This document shows, piece by piece, positions 1 to 11,200 of a stretch of DNA of 64,000 nucleotides. Both the position numbers and the translations under genes were made by a program. Location of the stretch: assembly GCF_000499845.2 (NCBI RefSeq), contig NC_023759.2:39723172-39787171 (forward strand), written 5' to 3'. Positions within the stretch are counted from its first letter, which is position 1. Every line of letters begins with the position of its first letter. The notes below the pieces were generated by a model. That model was given only the letters and a program-made list of their open reading frames with translations. It did no database searches and was not told the origin of the DNA. Source of the DNA: Phaseolus vulgaris (taxonomy: Eukaryota > Streptophyta > Magnoliopsida > Fabales > Fabaceae).

Positions 1-1621
1 AGTGAAAAACTAAAATAATATCACAATAATTATTACATTAATTTTTAATTAAGAACATATATTATAAATAATTATTAAAAAATTATATAATAAAATTGTT
101 TTTTTATTAAAATAAGAATATAATAATTAGTATAAAATTTATTAACTATTTATAAATTAATATTTATTTATTATTAATGAAAATATATTAATTATTAGTT
201 TGTTAAAATATATCATAAATTTATTTTATATATTTTAAAAAAACTTACAATTACATATACTTATATTAGTAGTAAAAAATATTAAATTTATGTTATTTTA
301 GATTTAAATTTATGATTTTTTATAAGTTAATTTTATTTTCATATAGTGCAATTAAGAGTGATGCGTATTTGTATATTATTTGTGAGTATTTTTTTAATTT
401 ATCACAAAAAGTTAAAATTAAAACTTGACTCTTAATTTCATTCATCATTGAATTTATTGTTGGTTATCCCAAGATTATCATTCTTTCTATTTTTGTTTTC
501 ACTTATCTTTCATATAATTTGTTTTCAATCTTTTTCTAAGTTTAACACATAATGGAATTTGTTGCGAGAGATACTACAGAAAATTGGAAGGAGATTTACT
601 CTAAGTCATCTAAGATTTGTGAAGGATTATCTTTGTATAAAATATGAAGTATATTTATGTAGAATATTTGATTGGATTTGGAATTTTTTTTTCTTATGAA
701 AGTAAAAGAATCACATAACTAATGTATTTCCTCTTCAAGTAGTGTACTTAGTTGTAGACGCAGTCAATTACTCATGGATTTTATCAAAGCAAACCACCCT
801 TTTTACTTTACAAAAATGATTGTGATTGTGAAGTTGAGGCAGACTCTTAAAAATATAATATTTCTTTTATATTTATCGACAAAATCCGTCAATTATCGAT
901 AATTAAGAAATTATGGACAAACACAAATTTATCAATAATTTTTTTCGATAAATCAAGAATTTAGTGTAGTAAAGTGTTCAAATATTTATTTTAACACTTA
1001 TTTTGCTCAAACTAGAAAAATAAGGAAGGAATGACAATTTTAAAAGCTATATATAAAAGTTTTAGTTTAACATAAAGGATATAATATTTTTTTTAAAATA
1101 ATTTGTACTTTTTTAAAATCTTTTCTTAGACACAATATTAATGTCTATGCTGACTTGGTAACTTTTCTTCAAGAAGATTAAAGTTAGCAATGGTTTCTAA
1201 TGTTATTATGGTGATTTTTATTTGTATATATGTTAGGATGTGTCACTATTATATAATTAAATGTATTTTCTTTCTTATGTGTCACTATTATAGAATTAAA
1301 TGTATATTCTTTCTTAATTATAAATGAGTGAGTTGTCATCTTCTATCTTATGTTAGTAATTTTATCTCATCATAATCCTTGAGTTTACATCCTGAAATCA
1401 CAAATCTTCAGATCTAAAATTTTAAAGAGTGATCTAAGAAGTGATCTTTATATTTGGTTTTTGATTAAAATAATTTAAAAATAGGAAATTGTTAGAAATA
1501 AATTTTATTATATTGATTTGTTCTGTTGAAGTCTAAATTATGTGGAATAATGTATTAAAATGTCTTTAGAATCTTAAGAAAAAATTTAAAAAATCATTCT
1601 TAGGATTGATTATGGTCTATG
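1..1621. other. AT-rich intergenic DNA, no gene seen
   Basis: Very AT-rich sequence without a convincing reading frame, RNA gene or terminal repeat. Short A/T homopolymers are common. I see nothing beyond old intergenic DNA up to the CACTA-like terminus at 1622. Confidence 0.6.
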
Positions 1622-2060
1622 CACTACAAGAAAAAAAAAAGGTTTTAAGGAAGGTTATTTAGTCAAGGTTGATATAATCCTAGAAATTGATTTAGTTAAC
1701 GGAGGTTTTTTTAACCTTCATTAAGTTCCAAAGGTTATTAAAAAACCTCAGCAAAATAACAGAGCTTTTTTTAACCTTCATTAAATTTTAAAGGTTTATT
1801 TTTAAACTTCAGTAAAATAACGAAGATTTTTTTAACATCGTTAAATTCCAAAGATTTATTCTAAAATCTCAGCAAAATAATGAAGGTTTTTTTAACCTTC
1901 GTTAAATTCCAAAGATTTACTCTAAAATCTCAGTAAAATAACGAAGTTTTTTTAACCTTTGTTAAATTTCAAAGAATTTTTCTAAAACCTCAGCAAAATA
2001 ACATATATTTTTTTAACCTTCGTTGAATTCCAAAGATTTATAGTAAAACATCAATAAAAC
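1622..2060 (+). repeat. CACTA-like terminus with ~60-bp subterminal tandem repeats
   Basis: The stretch opens with CACTACAAGAAAAAAA, the usual end of plant CACTA (En/Spm) elements. From about 1699 to 2059 come six imperfect copies of a ~60-bp unit. Each unit has a pyrimidine run, an AACCTTCRTTAAATT core and an ending like CTCAGCAAAATAA. Subterminal repeats of this kind bind the element's own transposase in CACTA families. The partner end appears to be near 13999, but the 3-bp flanks (ATG and TTA) do not match, so pairing the two ends is an inference. Confidence 0.6.
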
Positions 2061-2780
2061 ACTCCAAAAATTTCAAATTTTAATTAATAAATATAATTAA
2101 ATCTATTTATAAATAAATAATTAAAAACTATATAGTTTTAATATATTTTATAATTAAATTCTATAAAATTTTGAAAGTGTAACTTTACATTACAAATAAG
2201 TTTTCTAAAGTTTTAAAAATTTATTTTAAAAACTCGACAAAATAACATTGGATAATAAGTATATCAACAACTACTCTTGGATAATAATTATTTCAACGGT
2301 ATTTGCATATTTTTTATGATTGATGGTAGTTGGTTTATATAATTCCTTTGTTACGAGCTCATACTTCAAAAAACTTCCCTTATTTTGTTTTAGCTTTTAA
2401 TCTACTAATATCTTATGTACAATTTTAATTTTAGTTATAATTGTTAATATTTAATTCTCATGATTTTGGAATATTTCAAATTAAGGCCTTTATTTTAAAA
2501 TGCATATAATAATTAATTCAATGTGAAAGTGAAAAGTGATAAAGTTAATTTCTCCTCGCAGTATGTTCTTGTAATATTTAGCCAAAAAAACACATGGCTT
2601 TGAAATCCACATATGATAGATAATACAATTATTTAGGATATATAAAATAACGATAAACACTAGTTGTTGTCGAGTTAGGTAACAATGACTTATGACCCAA
2701 GTTGGGGAAGTAAGGTGATGGAAGAAGCAATATTGGAGTAAGAAAAAGATATTGTCTTATTTAGTGTTTATTCTCCTTGA
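2061..2780 (+). mobile_element. CACTA-like element copy 1, left interior
   Basis: AT-rich non-coding DNA. The part from about 2490 to 2780 is repeated in inverted orientation at 24505-24750 and 37475-37530, on both sides of retrotransposon B. The two copies share long, mostly colinear sequence, so they are members of one family. No transposase ORF is present; the copy looks non-autonomous. Confidence 0.5.
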
Positions 2781-2788
2781 GTTTTTTT

Positions 2789-2793
2789 GGATG
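2789..2793. repeat. Target-site duplication of element A, left copy (GGATG)
   Basis: GGATG directly before the LTR and again at 12737-12741 directly after the other LTR: a perfect 5-bp duplication. It shows that both outer ends of element A are original. Confidence 0.9.
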
Positions 2794-3683
2794 TGATCCT
2801 GCCTGTTGACCAAGACGCTGGAGCCTTGCCTCGTCAAACCTGGATCGGCTTCTGCGCCGTGTTAGCCTCCGTCCTTCGCCGTGATTCGCCTCAAGAACCT
2901 ACAAAGACAGAACGGCGCCGCTGCGGCCGATCACGCTCCGACGCCCAAGTCAGCGATTGAACCACCAAATACTAAGAGAAAACTCAAGAACTCTAAGGAA
3001 CCGTGCAAAAGTTCTCTCTCAGCGTACTCAAAACTCGCAAGCGTAAAGAAGTAATTTGAACGTGCGTACCTCAGAAGTTCGTTAGAATCTCTTATATACC
3101 TGGGCACTTTCTCTCTCCAGACAGTTACGCATCTGGGCACGTGGCTCGCATCTAGCTGTACACGTGTCACCATCTGGAGTATCCTTGACTTGGGCGCCTC
3201 TTCTTACTCTTCAGGTTTTTTGGCTAAGTTACTTATGCGTGACACAACTCAGTGCATAGCTGCCTTGGAGCGTGATCCCTTCTGCGTGGCGAGTTCGGGT
3301 GCCTTCACACACACCTTCCCTGTGGTCTCGCCGGCCGCCTTCATGATCTACTCTACCTGTTTCACCGTGTATGTTCAGGTAAGCTGTCTCCCGAGCTCAT
3401 CCTCTGGCCAGCTAGGAAATAACTATCTGACTTCATCTTCAGCGATGTCCTTGTTTCGGCGATCTCTAATCACTTGGTCGCTTGGGCTCACATCTGGCAA
3501 CTTCATCTCAAACCCGGTGACCGCCGGCTTAGGTATGCTAGAGATCGGAGCACGCCAACTTAATAACTGGCGACTACACGAGCCCCCCGACTTCCTCCCC
3601 TTCTGCCAGCCACGGGCCCTACTCAACACGCCTGCATAATAGCTCGCCGCCACGTCATCTCTTCCGACTACCAGGACGGTACA
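2794..3683 (-). repeat. 3' LTR of element A
   Basis: 890 bp, beginning TGATCCTGCC and ending GACGGTACA on the plus strand, so on the element's own strand it is TGTACC...GGATCA. It is shorter than the 942-bp LTRs of B because of small internal deletions. A minus-strand TATATAAG lies at 3091-3098 at the place expected for the LTR promoter. ORFs that run across it are chance. Confidence 0.9.
3091..3098 (-). promoter_or_regulatory. TATA box in LTR of element A
   Basis: Reads TATATAAG on the minus strand. The same motif is conserved in the LTRs of B (near 25068 and at 36837-36844). In LTR retrotransposons this box sits in U3 and drives the genomic RNA. In a 3' LTR it could also drive outward transcription. 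Confidence 0.5.
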
Positions 3684-3710
3684 CAAGCCCCCCAGTCTTA
3701 AGCGAAGACT
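3684..3710 (-). promoter_or_regulatory. Polypurine tract of element A
   Basis: On the minus strand GACTGGGGGGCTTG lies directly upstream of the 3' LTR start TGTACC. This is the expected primer site for plus-strand DNA synthesis. The same tract is next to the 3' LTR of element B. Confidence 0.8.
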
Positions 3711-4035
3711 TGTCCAGCGAAAAGACTAAAGGAGTCACGTCACTACCGATCTACGTGGCGCTGGCGCAGAATTCCAAGCGTTCGTACTTTCTGCTTTCCT
3801 GACGCTCCACCAAACACCTTTCCCATCGCCCGACACGTGGCTTTATCAACGGCTATCTTTAGTTGTCGTTTACGCTTCCAAAAATCATTTGAAAAACCCT
3901 TAAACCCATTTCATTTCTACTGTTCCATCATCTCTTTGCCTTCTCAAACGCTCTGAGTTTCTTCTGCAAAACCCACAACGCTCTTCAACTCTCTGAATCC
4001 CCAACTTCCTTCAGCGTTCGTCTGATCATCGAAAG

Positions 4036-4278
4036 GTACTCCCTTTACTTCTTCTGTTGATATCTGCTGCATTTTAACCGATTCGCATCATCCATTAACT
4101 GCCTGGTGCATACGCTGTGGGTTGTTTCTTCTTCTTCTCCCTTTTCGCACTTAGGGCTTCGTCTTCCATTTCTCCCATCATAACGAACTTTCGCTCGTTC
4201 GTCTTTTTCATCCTTCGTTCACAATCAAGTTGACCTTTGCAACCTTCGCTCACCTTTCTTTTCTTTTTTCCTTTGCAG
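4036..4278 (+). other. Probable 5'-UTR intron of the antisense ORF in element A
   Basis: A GT at 4036 after GAAAG and a pyrimidine-rich stretch ending TTTCCTTTGCAG at 4278 frame a likely leader intron, nine bases before the ATG at 4287. The matching donor and acceptor are conserved in element B. Prediction only; no transcript evidence. Confidence 0.45.
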
Positions 4279-4286
4279 TTCCTGCG

Positions 4287-6909
4287 ATGGCTCGAACAAA
4301 GACCACCGCGAATCCTCCTCCCTCGTCACGAAACCCTCCATCTCAAGCTCACAACCCACCGCGAGCACCTGGTGCTCCCTCTTCCCAGGCTGAGAGGCCT
4401 GCATCCTCTCGCCCCAACCCCGCTCAGGCTACTCCACCAGTCGCTGGAGGAGCCTCCATCGCCTCTCCAGACTACAAAAAGCTATACCCCTGGGCCACCT
4501 CAACTTTGCTGAAGGAGACTTCTTCAGTAAACTCTGCTGTGGCAGTGCTTCGATTAAAGAAAGGGGACGAGCCCAACCTTTCGTTCCACAAGGAGCACGA
4601 TGACAAGCTGACGGTGCTGCCTTGCCCCCCCGACGTGCCAGTCTGCGCAGATGACAAAGGGAACAACGACGAGTTGTTTTGCTTTGTATACACCACCTTA
4701 TTCAAGAAGGTGAAGCTTAGGTTCCCCCTTACCCGTTTCGAACGGGAGCTACTAACCAAGCTCGACATCGCCGCTGCCCAGCTCCATCCCAACAGCTGGG
4801 CATTCGTGCGGGCGTTTCAAATTATATGCGCACATTTGGGACTACCGGCCTCGGTAGACGTGTTCCTCTTCCTGTTTGAGGCCAAGAACCCTGGAGATCG
4901 CCTTTGGGTGAGCCTGAATGGAATCGCTGGGAGGTCGATCCTTTCTATCTTCCAGCAGTCTTACAAGGATTTGGAAAGGAAAATTCGTCCAAGTGTGCCA
5001 GAATGATCGGGACACTTCGCTGCTCGACGGCTTTCCCTTGTACTGGGTAAACAAGGGTAAAGACTCCAAGGGAAGCTATAGAAAGCCAAGAAGCCCCGAC
5101 AACATGGGCGATTTGGATAAGGATCTGTGCCTCTTCTGGAAGAGCGTGGCAGACGCTAACATCACCTTTCTCACTTCTGCGATCATCTCCTTTGAGTTCT
5201 TCGAGGGCCAACTCGAGGCTCGCATAGGTTAGTGCTTACCTTAACATCTAAGTTATTGCCCTGTGCTGCACCTCTGTTATTTGTTACTGGGCGTCTTGTC
5301 TGTTGCGCACTAGACTGGGTCTTTATTTTCTGCACCACTTGTTTGTCTCATTTGCATACTTACCCATGTGTTTATCTTTGTCTTTGAGCTGACCTGTATA
5401 CCTTCGCATTATGCAGATCTCATGCTGGGTAAAGACAAACTAGCCGAATTGAGGGCGCTCGCCCGAGCTCATGGGTTGGCGTCGGGCTCCCAGACTGTGC
5501 CCAACTCGGTGGTGGAGATCGCCGCTGCTCAGGGCAGATCGCCCCCTCAAGGCCCAGCTCCTTCAGAAGCCTTGCCCGCCCAACAACGCAAAAAACTCAT
5601 CCTAAGGAAGCCAAAGAGGAAAACTCCTCAGGTGGTCCATGAGGATGAAGAAGAGGACGATGAGGCAACTGAAGATGGCCTCATCACCAAAAGAAGAAGG
5701 GTGGCACCTTCTTCACCACCCGCTCCACCTCCTCTTCCAACACCATCACCGTCTTCACCACCAGCTCCCATTCCAACACCGCCTTCTCCCCCAGCTGCAA
5801 CACCGCCGGTTCAAGCAGTACCTTTGGCGGCTGCATTTCCCGTGGTTGAGGCTACTGAGCCCAACTTCATGGAGAACCCTCCGAGCGCCTCCACGCCATT
5901 CATATCCGCTGGAGAAGGTCCTCCTTCAACTGCCTCGATCGCCGAAACCGCGCCAGGTGGGGATGAAGGTGCTCACAACTCGCCCATCATCATCACCGAG
6001 TCCCCCTCGTCACCACCACGCCAAGAAGCTCCAACCCAACAACCAATCCAAGAGGGCGGTGGTGAGAGCCAGCACCAGGCTCCTTCAGCGCCTCCACAAA
6101 CAGCGGTTGCAACCCTTCCTCCTACGGTTAAAGGGATCTGGGAACCCTTCACAGCCAAACTCAGAATGATGGTAGAGGACCTTCCCTCCATCATATCAAA
6201 AGCTGTGGAGAGTTCCAGTAAGAAACTTCAGGACGATATCTCCGTGCTCCAAGAGGAGAATCGCCTAATAAGGATCGAGGCGGAGAAGTTGTCTTGCAAC
6301 CTTATGCTAGCAGAGATCGACCATTCGAGAGTGGAGGACGCTATGAGCACTGAGCTGAGGGTGGCGCGCAAGGAGGCCACCGATCTACGCCATAGGGTGC
6401 ACCTCTTAGCTCCAGAGAAAATTGAGCTGGAGAGCAAGCTGGTCCCATACCGTCTCAAGGTGGTTAGCCTGGAGGCGTCGATCGAAGCAGACGCAGCCAA
6501 GGTAGAAAACCTTGAGAAGAGGTCAGTAGATCGGGAGGTCCTCTTGGGCAAAGTTGAAAAAGAAAGAGATGACACCGCGGCTAAGCTCGCCGAGGCCAAC
6601 AAGGAGAATGAAAGGATCGCCGCAGAGCTGGCCCAGGCGCAGGCGGAAAACAAGAAGGTTGCTGAAGACCTCCTTCAAGCTCGTGAGACAACTGAAGAAC
6701 TAAAGAAACGAGCTGATGAGTTGGAACAGCAGACCGAGGGGCTCAAAAAGCAAACTGAAGAGCTCGAGCTGAGCTCCGCCCAAATCCTCGCTGCTGGGTT
6801 CGACGCCGCCCTGGAGCAATTTGCCTGCCAGTACCCTGATTTGGACCTCTCCATGGTGTCACTAAACAATGAAGTGGTGGATGGGAAGATCGTTCCTTCT
6901 GAAGACTAG
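4287..6909 (+). CDS. Antisense extra ORF (aORF) of Tat-type retrotransposon A
   Basis: Two exons, 4287-5227 and 5417-6909, joined across GT/AG so that a G plus AT makes an Asp codon; the total is about 810 residues. The N-terminus (MARTKTTANPP) is Pro/Ser-rich. The centre (about residues 60-310, with SIFQQSYKDW and FPLYWV) resembles the plant 'putative gypsy type transposon' family (Pfam Transposase_28). Then come a Lys-rich nuclear-signal-like patch (LRKPKRKTPQ), a long Pro/Ser linker, and a C-terminal coiled coil of about 230 residues (EENRLIRIEAEKL, ELEQQTEGLKKQTEELE). It is coded opposite to gag-pol, tail to tail with it. One extra T near 4970 shifts the frame; otherwise it is open and less damaged than the copy in B. 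The molecular role of these extra ORFs is not established. Confidence 0.75.
5228..5416 (+). other. Predicted intron in the aORF of element A
   Basis: The donor GTTAGT follows ...GCATAG and the acceptor is TTATGCAG. Removing 189 bp joins the two coding blocks in frame. Element B has an intron at the same place (27269-27470) with conserved edges, which supports real splicing. Confidence 0.7.
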
Positions 6910-8238
6910 CTGCTTCCCTCCATCACTTATTGATCTGCTTTCTCTCTTACACACACTTACCTGTAATAATTTTTCCCTTTTTGGTACATGTATTTTGAAC
7001 TGATGCCGCGGTGTTATGACATTTCCTGCTTCTTTATATAATTTCTCTGTTAGCTTTATTTCTTCTTGTATAAATCGCTTAAACGAAATTGACTTAGCAA
7101 TTCTGCGAGCGCGACTGTTCACTAACTGCTTCAAACTACCAACTTTCGAACAATAGTCTTCTAACAACTGGTGGACTTTTAAGATAATGAACCTCAGCGC
7201 GAAACCACTTTCCAAACAACGAGTTTCAACCCAACTAATAGTTTAAAACATAGCTCACCCAATCTGCCTTATCAAAACGGGCCTTAACTCTTGCCATCGC
7301 TTGAATTTCTTCTGATCGCCAAAGAGTCTTGGCGATACCAGCTTCCTCTTGCCTTCATAACTTGGCCGTTGCTCCGTCATCTGGGGGTAGAGGCGCCTTT
7401 CAGATCCTTCTCTACCTTCCCTGACTTTCAGAACAGCAAGCCGGATAGCTAAGTGTTCTCTTCGAACCTACCTTAGCTATCCTTTAAACTTCTTCCACCC
7501 TTCACACCGTACCTGAACTCGTTCAAGACGAGAAGGATTTTATCTTGCCTGAACTCGCTCATCGGCAAGAAGGTCTTTAACTCGCCTGAACTCGCTCATC
7601 GGCGAGAAGGTCTTTTCTCGTGCCTCTACATTGCCCCAGGGGCTACATCTTCTCTCCCCTGGAAACATTGAGGACTTTTACTGGTGCCTCTACATTGCCC
7701 TAGAGGCTACATCTTCTCTCCCCTGGAAGCACTGAGGACTTTTACTGGTGCCTCTACATTGCCCCAGAGGCTACATCTTCTCTCCCTTGGAAGCACTGAG
7801 GACTTTTTACTCTTTCTCGCCTGCACTCGCTCGACGGCGAGGAGGTCTTTATCTCTTTCTCACCTCAGGACGCGCGAGGGCGTTGAGGTCTTTTAAACAT
7901 TGCTGGTGCCTCCGATCGCCGAAAGACGATGAGGACTTTAAACTTTAACTGATGCCGCCAATCGCCGGAAAGCGATGGGGACTTAGAAACTTTTCAGAAA
8001 GCATGCGACATAACTTCAAAACTCGCCTTAAATCACATTTGAGTGACACGGTCTTTCTTTTTCAAAACTCTTGCAATAACAACAAGCATGCAATCTAAAA
8101 CACTTTAAACTTCGAAAACTCTTCTTTATTGGGTGGCCTCATTAAAAACCCTCCTTAAGGAAAAAAGAGTGCCCCCTTTTAAACTGTTTTAACAGAAAGC
8201 TTGCAAACTCTTCGTGTTTGTTTTTACTTACAAAGCTT
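6910..8238. repeat. Repeat-rich spacer between aORF and pol of element A
   Basis: Non-coding region where the plus-strand aORF and the minus-strand pol converge. It holds three tandem 64-bp units at 7621-7813 (each with GCCTCTACATTGCCC and GAGGACTTTT) and related motifs with ACTCGCTC and GGCGAGAAGG at 7510-7620 and 7820-7960. The ORFs that run through it encode only the repeat in two frames and are not genes. Variable tandem repeats in this 3' untranslated region are typical of Tat/Ogre elements. Confidence 0.75.
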
Positions 8239-11200
8239 TTAACTGTAATATAACTTCAGGTGCATGGCGTTCCAGGTGCGAGGAATCGCCCCTCCTTCCA
8301 GCGTTTCTAAGCGGTAGGCGCCGTTCCCGAGCGCCTCGGTTATCCTGAACGGTCCCGTCCACTTAGGCGACAACTTGTTTTCCATCTCATACTGGTGGGC
8401 CTTCCTCATCACCAGGTCGCCTTCTCTGAACTGCCTTGACATCACCTTCGAGTTATACCTTCGTTCAATCCTTCTTTTCACTGCCTCAGCCTTCACTCTT
8501 GCCTCCTCCCTGACCTTATCCAGCAAATCCAGATTCAGCCTTTTTTCCTCGTTCGAGTCTTCCCTACAAAGTTCTGGAATCTCGGCGAGCTCTCCTGGAT
8601 TTCCACTGGAATCATTGCGTCGCATCCATAGACCAGGCTAAACGGGGTCTCATGGGTTCCTGACTGCTCGGTGGTGTGGTACGCCCAAACTATACGGGGT
8701 ACCTCCTCAGCCCAACTTCCTTTGGCTTTCTCTAGCCTTCTCTTCAAACCTCTCAGCAATACCCGATTGGCTGACTCTACTTGGCCATTCGTCTGAGGGT
8801 GCTCGACGGATGCAAATACTTGCTGAATTCCCACCCCTTCGCACAACTTTTTCAACAGGTGACTTGCAAACTGAGTCCCGTTATCTGACACCAGGCGCTT
8901 GGGCACACCAAAATGGCACACGATGTTCTTCCACACAAAGCTCTCGATCTTGTGCGCGGTTATCTGGGCCACTGGTTCTGCTTCGATCCACTTGGTGAAA
9001 TATTCAATTGCCACCACCAAGTACTTCATCTGCCTGATCGCCAATGGAAAAGGTCCCAGAATGTCGATCCCCCATGTATGAAACGGCCAAGGGCTGTAAA
9101 TCGACTTCAACTCCTCGGGAGGCGCCTTGTGCCAATCGGCGTGCTGCTGACATTGCTTGCAACACTGTGCATACTTCTTGCAGTCTTCTCTCATTGTAGG
9201 CCAATAGTAACCTGCACGGAGGGTTCTTGCGGCCAGAGCTCGACCCCCGACGTGGCTTCCACATATCCCTTCATGGAGCTCGGCCATGATTCTTGTACAT
9301 TTCTCTCCGTGCACACATTCCAGGAGTGGGTGTGTGAACCCAAACCTATACAACTCGCCATCAATCATCGTGAACTTGGTGGAGTTCTTCTTTATCTTCC
9401 TGGCCTCCGTCGGATCCAGCGGGAGAAGGCCATCCGCCAGGCATCGCTTGTACTGTGTTACCCAGGTGTCTGGCTCATGGGTAGCGCAGACCTGCGCCAC
9501 GTTTACCTTCTCCTCCCGACACACCCTTATTCTCGGCGATCTCAAGGTCTCCTGGGTCAAAGACCTGTGACTCCTCGCCACTTTCTCCGTCGATTTGCTT
9601 ATCTGAAGAACCAGGTGATCTGCCACAAATGCTCTGGGTGTCTTCAGAGTTTCTTGGATCACTGTCCTCTGCCTACCCCACTTGCCTGAACTGGCGAGCT
9701 TGGCTAGCAAGTCAGCTCGGGCATTCTGCTCTCTGGGCACATGCACCACTTCAAAGGAGACAAATGAACTCTTCAACTCCTGCACATACTCCAGGTAAGC
9801 TGCCATTTGTGGATCCTTGGCCTGGAACTCGCCTGTTACTTGTCCCGTGACCAACAGCGAATCACTCTTAGCCATTAACACCCTAGCTCCCATCTCCTTG
9901 GCCAGCAAGATACCGGCGATCAGCGCCTCATATTCTGCTTGATTGTTGCTGGCCTTGAAGGCAAACCTCAGGGACTGTTCAATCAGCACGCCGTTGGGCC
10001 CCTCCAAGATGACTCCAGCACCGCTGCCCTGCTGGTTCGACAATCCGTCCACCGAAAGCACCCAACGAAAATCATCCCCTTCAACTCGTGTCGCTTCAGA
10101 CGAGAGCTCGACCATGAAGTCTGCGAAGATCTGCCCCTTGATCGGACCTCGGGGCTCATACTTGATGTCGAACTCCGACAGCTCCACCGCCCACTTCACC
10201 ATCCTCCCAGCTACATGAGGCTTCTTCAGGACTTTATGGATGGGCAAGTCGGTCATCACCAGTATTGTAAAACTGTGAAAATAGTGGCGCAACCTTCTCG
10301 CCGAAAATACCACTGCCAGTGCAGCTTTCTCCAAGGCCTGATATCTTACTTCCGGGCCCTGCAGCACCTTGCTGACAAAATAAACAGGCTTTTGGGTCTG
10401 ATCTTGGTCTAGGGCGAGCACCGCACTCACCGCCCTCTCAGTCACAGCAAAATACAACCTGAGAGGGGTCCCCATCAGCGGTTTGCACAAAACCGGCGGG
10501 CTCGCCAGGTACTCTTTAAGCTTGACGAAGGCTTCTTCACACTCCTTCGTCCAGGCAAATTTGTTGTTTCGCCTTAAACACTGAAAATACGGGTGACCCT
10601 TCTCCCCGCTGGCTGACACGAAACGAGACAGGGCGGCCATCCGACTTGTAAGTTGCTGCACTTCCTTCACGGTAGCCGGGTTCCTCATCGCCAAGATGGC
10701 AGCGCACTTATCAAGATTGGCTTCTATTCCTCTTTCAGTCAAGAGAAACCCCAAGAACTTTCCCGCCTCCACGCCAAAGATGCACTTCTCGGGATTCAGC
10801 TTTAACCTAAACTTGGCGATCGTAGTGAACAACTCCTCCAAGTCCGCAACGTGCTTGCTTTTCTCCGGCGAGGTCACGACCATGTCATCCACGTACGCTT
10901 GCACATTCCTTCCCAACATTGGTGCAAGTACCCGATCCATCAACCTCTGGTACGTGGCCCCCGCGTTCTTCAGCCCAAATGGCATCACCTTGTAGCAGTA
11001 GCACGATCTCTCGGTCATGAAGGCGGTCTTCTCTTCATCCATGGGATGCATCTTTATCTGGTTGTACCCCGAGAAGACATCCAGGAAACTCAGCAACTTA
11101 CACCCTGTAGCACTGTCAACCAGGGCGTCTATGCTTGGCAAAGGATACGAATCCTTTGGGCAAGCCTTGTTCAGATCAGTGAAATCGACGCACATGCGCC

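Noticed and set aside
2931..3686. Several overlapping frames in the LTR of element A (80, 149 and 87 codons), repeated at 12029-12623, 24912-25651 and 36689-37428
   Set aside because: They lie inside LTRs, in both strands and several frames, with no domain. Their repetition only reflects LTR duplication.
5639..6653. 176-codon plus frame and 141-codon minus frame over the aORF
   Set aside because: Low-complexity shadows of the Pro-rich linker and the coiled coil.
7684..7948. Frames of 66-70 codons with MPLHCPRGYIFSPLEALRTF repeated
   Set aside because: They are translations of the 64-bp tandem repeat in two registers; non-coding spacer.
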